The translations under genes were made by a program, and so were the position numbers. DNA of 64,000 bases, from positions 1-64,000 of the forward strand of contig NZ_JBJDPS010000007.1 of the NCBI RefSeq assembly GCF_044901685.1. The letters run 5' to 3'. The notes under the pieces were generated by a model, which saw only the letters and a program-made list of their open reading frames with translations, made no database searches and was not told the origin of the DNA. This DNA comes from Micromonospora_G sp044901685. Lineage in GTDB: Bacteria; Actinomycetota; Actinomycetes; Mycobacteriales; Micromonosporaceae. Position 1 is the first letter of the stretch, and each line of letters opens with the position of its first letter. Below, in pieces: positions 60,114 through 64,000 of the stretch.

Positions 60114-61111
60114 AGCCCCGCCTCGTCCCGCCGGGTACGCAGCGCGTAGAGCGCGACCGCGCCGACGATGATCAGTCCTCGGATCAGGGTCTTGAGGAAG
60201 GCGTTCACCTCGTACTGGTTGAACACCTGGTCGATCACGGCCAGGATCAGCACCCCGGCCAGGGTGCCGGCGACCGTGCCCCGGCCACCGGCGAGCGCGG
60301 TGCCGCCGACCACCGCCGCGGCGATCGACTCCAGGTCGTAGCCGCCGTCGGTGCCGACCCACGGCGCACCCGACCGCAACCGGCTGACCAGGAACAGCCC
60401 GGTCAGTACGGCGGTGACGCTGCACAGCACGTGCGCGGTGACGATCACCCTGGCCGACCGGACCCCGGAGAGTCGGGCCACCTCCGCGCTGCCGCCGACC
60501 GCGTAGAGATGGTGGCCGAAGCGGGTGCGCCGCAGCACCCACCAGGCGCCGCCGACGACGGCGAGCAGCAGGATCACCGACACCGGCACCGGCCCGACCG
60601 CGTTGTAGCCCAGGCCCTGGAAGGCGCGCGGCACCGAACCGGTGAAGTTGGTGAACAGCGCGTTGAGAATGCCGCTGATCACCAGTGAGGTGCCCAGGGT
60701 GGCGATGAACGCGTTCACCTTCAGCCCGGTGATGACCAGCCCGTTCACCAGCCCGATCGTGACGCCGAGGGCGAGCGTGACCAGTACGCCGAGCACCATC
60801 CGGTCCGGGTCGCCCTGCATCACGAAGGAGGCCGCGACCGCCGTGACCCCGACCGTGTACGCCACCGACAGGTCCAGCGAGCCGCCGATCAGGACGATGG
60901 TCTGGCCGACCGCGACCAGGCCGAGCGCCACCGACCGGACCGCCATGTTCTGTAGGTTGCTGACCGTCATGAAGTTGCCGCCGTCGAGTTCGACCAGCAG
61001 CCAGGCGACGGCGAACACCCCGCCGAAGACGAGCCAGACCGGGGCGCTGGCGAAGCCGAGGCGGGGCGGCCCGGTCCGGCCGAGCGCGGGGGAGAGGGTC
61101 TGCGCGGTCAT
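60110..61111 (-). CDS. Ribose-type ABC importer permease 1
   Basis: A 333-residue RbsC-like permease with IGGSLDLSVAYTVGVTAVAA, VNAFIATLGTSLVISGILNA and RFGHHLYAVGGSAEVARLSG. It is clearly related to permease 2 but not a recent duplicate. The ATG overlaps the ATPase stop by 4 bases. Confidence 0.92.
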   Translation of the reverse strand: MTAQTLSPALGRTGPPRLGFASAPVWLVFGGVFAVAWLLVELDGGNFMTVSNLQNMAVRSVALGLVAVGQTIVLIGGSLDLSVAYTVGVTAVAASFVMQGDPDRMVLGVLVTLALGVTIGLVNGLVITGLKVNAFIATLGTSLVISGILNALFTNFTGSVPRAFQGLGYNAVGPVPVSVILLLAVVGGAWWVLRRTRFGHHLYAVGGSAEVARLSGVRSARVIVTAHVLCSVTAVLTGLFLVSRLRSGAPWVGTDGGYDLESIAAAVVGGTALAGGRGTVAGTLAGVLILAVIDQVFNQYEVNAFLKTLIRGLIIVGAVALYALRTRRDEAGL

Positions 61112-62646
61112 CGGGCGGCACCTTCCAGGTCGGCCTCACCGGTCGCCAGCAGCATGATCTCGGCCTCGCTGGCCCCGGCCGGCAGACTGCCGGCGATGGT
61201 GCCCCGCCGCATCACCAGGATCCGGTCGGCCATCCCGATCACCTCGGGCAGCTCGGACGAGATCATCAGGATCGCCGCGCCGTTGCCGGCGAGTTCCCGC
61301 ATCAGCTCGTGGATGCTCGCCTTGGCGCCGACGTCGATGCCCCGGGTCGGCTCGTCGAAGATGAGCACGTCGGCTCCGGTGGCGAGCCACTTGGCCAGCA
61401 CCACCTTCTGTTGGTTGCCGCCGGAGAGGTAGCGCACCTCCCGGTGCGGGGCGCCGCCGCGCAACTGCACCCGGTCCAGCAGGTCGCGTACGGTCGCGCC
61501 CGCGCCGCGTCGGCCCGCCGCGCCCATCGCCCGGACCGCGAGCAGGCTGTTGTCGCGTACGGAGAGCGGCAGCACCAGCCCTTCGGACTTGCGGTCCTCG
61601 GTCAGCAGGCCGATGCCGCACCTGATCGCGTGCCGGGGTGAACGGAGCCGGCGGGGCCGACCGTCGACGGTCAGGGTGCCGGCGGTCAGCCGGGTCGCGC
61701 CGAAGAGCAGTTTCGCCAGTTCGGTCCGGCCCGATCCGGCCAGTCCGGCCAGCCCGACGATCTCGCCGGCACGCAGTTCCAGGTCGAGGTCGTGCAGTGG
61801 ACCGGCGGCCCCGCCGTGCAGGGCCAGCCGGGTGGCGCCGGCCTGTCCGGGGGCGGCCCGGGGCGGGAAGTAGTGGTCGAGGTCCCGCCCGACCATCATC
61901 CGTACCAGCTCTCCGGGTTGCACGCTCGCCGTCTCGACGGTGTCGACCCGGCGGCCGTCCTTGAGCACGGTGACCCGGTCGGTCAGCTCGAAGATCTCCT
62001 TGAGCCGGTGCGAGATGTAGAGCACGGTCAGGCCGTTGTCCCGCAGCCGCCGGATCCGGGTGAAGAGCGCGTCGACCTCGTGCGGGGAGAGGGCTGCGGT
62101 GGGCTCGTCCAGCACCAGGATGCGGGGTTCGAAGGAGAGCGCCTTGGCGATCTCGACCAGTTGCTGTTGCGCCACCGGCAGCCGGCCGACCGGCGTGCGC
62201 GGGGCGACCACGTCGTCGGCGCCGAGGCTGGCGAGCAGTTCGGCCGAGGCCGCCTCCATCGCGCGCCGGTCGACGCCGAGGCGTCGCCGGGGTTCCCGGC
62301 CGAGCCAGATGTTCTCCGCCACGGTCCGCTCCGGCAACAGGTTCAGCTCCTGGTGCACGATGCTGACCCCGGCGTCGATCGCCTGCCGGGGATGGGTGAA
62401 GCGCACCTCGGTGCCGTCGATCGTGATTCCGCCGCCGTCCGGCTGGTACGCGCCGACCAGCACCTTCATCAGCGTGGACTTGCCGGCGCCGTTCTCGCCC
62501 ATCACGGCGTGGATCTCGCCGCGTCGACATTCGAGATCAACTTGATCGAGAACCGTCACTCCGAAAAACCGTTTGGTGATCGCCCGCATTCGCAGCAGAA
62601 CGGGGTCCGATGGCTCGTTGTCCTCCGTCGACGCAACGTCTGTCAT
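61108..62646 (-). CDS. Ribose-type ABC importer ATPase (two nucleotide-binding domains)
   Basis: A 512-residue RbsA-like tandem ATPase. First domain: GENGAGKSTLMKVLVG, LPVAQQQLVEIAKAL and ILVLDEPTAALS. Second domain: LAGLAGSGRTELAKLL, LSGGNQQKVVLAKWL and LIFDEPTRGIDVGAK. The ATG at 62646 (MTDVASTED) is preferred over the in-frame start at 62694, because GGGGTGG precedes it and the N-terminus then has normal length. First gene of the importer operon; a small perfect palindrome lies 50-62 bases upstream. Confidence 0.93.
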   Translation of the reverse strand: MTDVASTEDNEPSDPVLLRMRAITKRFFGVTVLDQVDLECRRGEIHAVMGENGAGKSTLMKVLVGAYQPDGGGITIDGTEVRFTHPRQAIDAGVSIVHQELNLLPERTVAENIWLGREPRRRLGVDRRAMEAASAELLASLGADDVVAPRTPVGRLPVAQQQLVEIAKALSFEPRILVLDEPTAALSPHEVDALFTRIRRLRDNGLTVLYISHRLKEIFELTDRVTVLKDGRRVDTVETASVQPGELVRMMVGRDLDHYFPPRAAPGQAGATRLALHGGAAGPLHDLDLELRAGEIVGLAGLAGSGRTELAKLLFGATRLTAGTLTVDGRPRRLRSPRHAIRCGIGLLTEDRKSEGLVLPLSVRDNSLLAVRAMGAAGRRGAGATVRDLLDRVQLRGGAPHREVRYLSGGNQQKVVLAKWLATGADVLIFDEPTRGIDVGAKASIHELMRELAGNGAAILMISSELPEVIGMADRILVMRRGTIAGSLPAGASEAEIMLLATGEADLEGAAR

Positions 62647-62695
62647 CCGCGCCACCCCCGTGTCCGGCGACCCTTGGCATCGAAGAGTAGGCATT

Positions 62696-62762
62696 CATGA
62701 CCGTCATGTAAAGCGAAAGTTACGCACGAAGTGGTAATACTTTTGCGTCGGCAACCAAAAGT
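62696..62762 (-). promoter_or_regulatory. AT-rich control region of the sugar-importer operon with two dyads
   Basis: CATGACCGTCATG (62696-62708) is a perfect 6-1-6 palindrome. Further upstream ACTTTTG (62739-62745) and CAAAAGT (62756-62762) form an inverted repeat 10 bases apart. The 70-base stretch is much richer in AT than its surroundings and lies between the importer ATPase gene and the LacI gene (62832). One of the dyads may be the operator; no TGTTA-type site like that of the arabinose operon is present. Confidence 0.4.
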
Positions 62763-62831
62763 TGATGAGATCGTCCGGAAAAGCCGGTCCGCTATGGATT
62801 GCCGCCCGAGTGCCCTCGCCGGCACCCGGGG

Positions 62832-63863
62832 TCACTCGGGCGGTGGCGCCGTGCTGCCGCGTCGTACCAGGGTGGGCACGACCGAGCCGACCGGGGGCTC
62901 GGTCGGCTCCCCGGCGTCGTCCAGGTCCAACAGGCGCAGCAGCGCGGCCATGCTCCGGCGCCCCACCTCGTCGAAGTCCTGCCGGACCGTGGTCAGCGGC
63001 GGGATGAGGAACTCCGCCTCCGGGATGTCGTCGAATCCCACCACGCTGACCTGCTCCGGCACCCGTACGCCGCGCTCGTGCAGGGCGCGGAGCAGGCCGA
63101 GCGCCATCTGGTCGTTGGCGGCGAAGACCGCGCTCACCTCACCCCGCCGGGCCAGCGCCTTGCCGGCGGCGTAACCGGACCGGGCACTCCAGTCGCCCGT
63201 GATCATCGGCGGCACCGGTCGGCCGGCGGCGCGGAGCACCGCTCGCCAACCCGCGACCCGGTCCTGGGCCTCGAGCCAGTCCGGCGGGCCGGCGATGTGC
63301 CACACCGTACGGTGACCGAGCCCCAGCAGGTGCTCGACCGCGAGCCGGGCACCGGCCACCTGGTCCACCCCGACCACCGGGGTACGTCCGTCGAGTCCCG
63401 CCTCGACCGCCACCGTCGGCAGCCCCGCCGGCAGGCTGTGCAGCGCGCTGGCGGCGGCGAGCTGCGGGGCGATGATGATGACCCCCTCCACCGACTGCTC
63501 GGCCAGCTTGTCCACGGCGGCGAGCACCCCGGCCCGGTCGATCCGTTCCAGGGTGGCGATGCTGACCCAGTAACCGGCCGCCCGCGCCGCCCGCTCGATT
63601 CCGTACAGGGTGGACGCCGGGCCGAACAGGGTGGTGTCGAAGCTGACCACGCCGAGCACCCGGGAGCGGCGTCGGACCAGCCCCCGGGCCAGCGCGTTGC
63701 GCCGGTAGTTCAGCGCACCGATCGCCGCCAGCACCCGCTCGCGGGTCTCCGGGCGTACGTTCGGGTGGTTGTTGAGCACCCGTGACACGGTCTGGTGCGA
63801 GACCCCGGCCAGCCGGGCCACGTCCGCCATCACGGCCCGGCGGCCGGTTATCGGCGTCACCAC
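62832..63863 (-). CDS. LacI-family sugar repressor
   Basis: A 343-residue regulator. The headpiece MADVARLAGVSHQTVSRVLN has the same recognition helix as the arabinose regulator at 9709, and much of the sensor domain is alike (TLFGPASTLYGIERAARAAG, VSVVGFDDIPEAEF, PPLTTVRQDF). The start is GTG 63863 (or the adjacent GTG 63860); an internal ATG just before the headpiece is also possible. It begins 18 bases after the stop of the permease that runs off the window, so it may be the last gene of that operon, and it precedes the importer operon it may control. Confidence 0.88.
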   Translation of the reverse strand: MVTPITGRRAVMADVARLAGVSHQTVSRVLNNHPNVRPETRERVLAAIGALNYRRNALARGLVRRRSRVLGVVSFDTTLFGPASTLYGIERAARAAGYWVSIATLERIDRAGVLAAVDKLAEQSVEGVIIIAPQLAAASALHSLPAGLPTVAVEAGLDGRTPVVGVDQVAGARLAVEHLLGLGHRTVWHIAGPPDWLEAQDRVAGWRAVLRAAGRPVPPMITGDWSARSGYAAGKALARRGEVSAVFAANDQMALGLLRALHERGVRVPEQVSVVGFDDIPEAEFLIPPLTTVRQDFDEVGRRSMAALLRLLDLDDAGEPTEPPVGSVVPTLVRRGSTAPPPE

Positions 63864-63881
63864 GCCCGCCGCCCCGGCCGG

Positions 63882-64000
63882 TTACGGCGCACGCCGGGCG
63901 ACCGCTCGTTGCAGCAGGATGAAGACGGCCAGCAGTACGCCGATGACGATCTTCGTCCACCAGGAACTCAGGTCGCCCTGGAAAGTGATGATCGTCTGGA
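63882..64000 (-). CDS. C-terminal end of a sugar ABC permease (partial, runs off the window)
   Basis: The last 38 residues of a minus-strand gene whose start lies beyond the window. IITFQGDLSSWWTKIVIGVL followed by a hydrophobic helix and RAVARRAP ending at a TAA stop (63884-63882) match the C-terminus of YjfF/AraH/RbsC-type sugar permeases. It indicates a further sugar importer operon to the right. Confidence 0.7.
   Translation of the reverse strand, partial: QTIITFQGDLSSWWTKIVIGVLLAVFILLQRAVARRAP

Overview
The window is GC-rich (by eye about 70% or more), with many GTG starts, 4-base ATGA/GTGA gene overlaps, and regulators typical of actinobacteria (a SARP, GAF-ANTAR, MocR, many LacI/AraC/TetR). 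Together with the secreted sugar-active enzymes and a long AAGGAAGGGGCCC-type palindrome placed between genes, this points to a chromosome of the family Micromonosporaceae (Micromonospora-like). The family is an inference. No rRNA, tRNA, CRISPR, transposase or phage genes were seen.

Layout. 0.1-2.7 kb: an HxlR regulator divergent from a PaaI-type thioesterase, then a MocR-type regulator that has lost its PLP lysine. 2.9-9.4 kb: a large SARP/NB-ARC/TPR regulator, a secreted Calx-beta protein, and a three-gene cassette whose products match SdpC (toxin precursor), SdpA and SdpB of the Bacillus SDP cannibalism toxin system; it ends in a strong terminator. 9.4-19.1 kb: a complete L-arabinose module (LacI-type regulator, araB-araD-araA, ChvE-type binding protein, ATPase, permease), with the same 14-bp operator in front of the regulator and of araB. 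19.1-24.1 kb: a membrane protein, a zinc alcohol dehydrogenase divergent from an IlvD/Edd sugar-acid dehydratase, and a secreted protein of unusually low GC. 24.5-26.3 kb: small genes ending in a gamma-carbonic anhydrase-like protein.

26.3-33.7 kb: an amino-sugar module: BadF/BadG-type kinase, RpiR regulator, SIS protein, an NgcEFG-like ABC importer and a secreted GH16 enzyme with a chitin-binding module. 33.7-48.4 kb: a neutral zinc metallopeptidase, a membrane glycosyltransferase-like protein, two amidohydrolases, an OFA-family MFS transporter with a 45-residue partner, a GAF-ANTAR antiterminator, two tandem AraC regulators, a YibE/F protein and a secreted M14 carboxypeptidase. 48.6-53.1 kb: a TetR-controlled heterodimeric ABC exporter. 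53.2-64.0 kb: a minus-strand sugar module: sugar ABC importer (ATPase, two permeases, binding protein), a sugar epimerase/isomerase, a secreted mosaic of ThuA, sorbosone-dehydrogenase, PKD, CBM and ricin-lectin domains, a LacI regulator, and the tail of another sugar permease at the window edge.

The overall theme is saprophytic sugar use: polymers are cut outside the cell and sugars are imported by at least four ABC systems, each near a local repressor. The most unusual content is the actinobacterial SDP-like toxin cassette beside a SARP regulator, with a possible SARP direct-repeat site between them. The long palindromes next to stop codons are the most striking non-coding feature.
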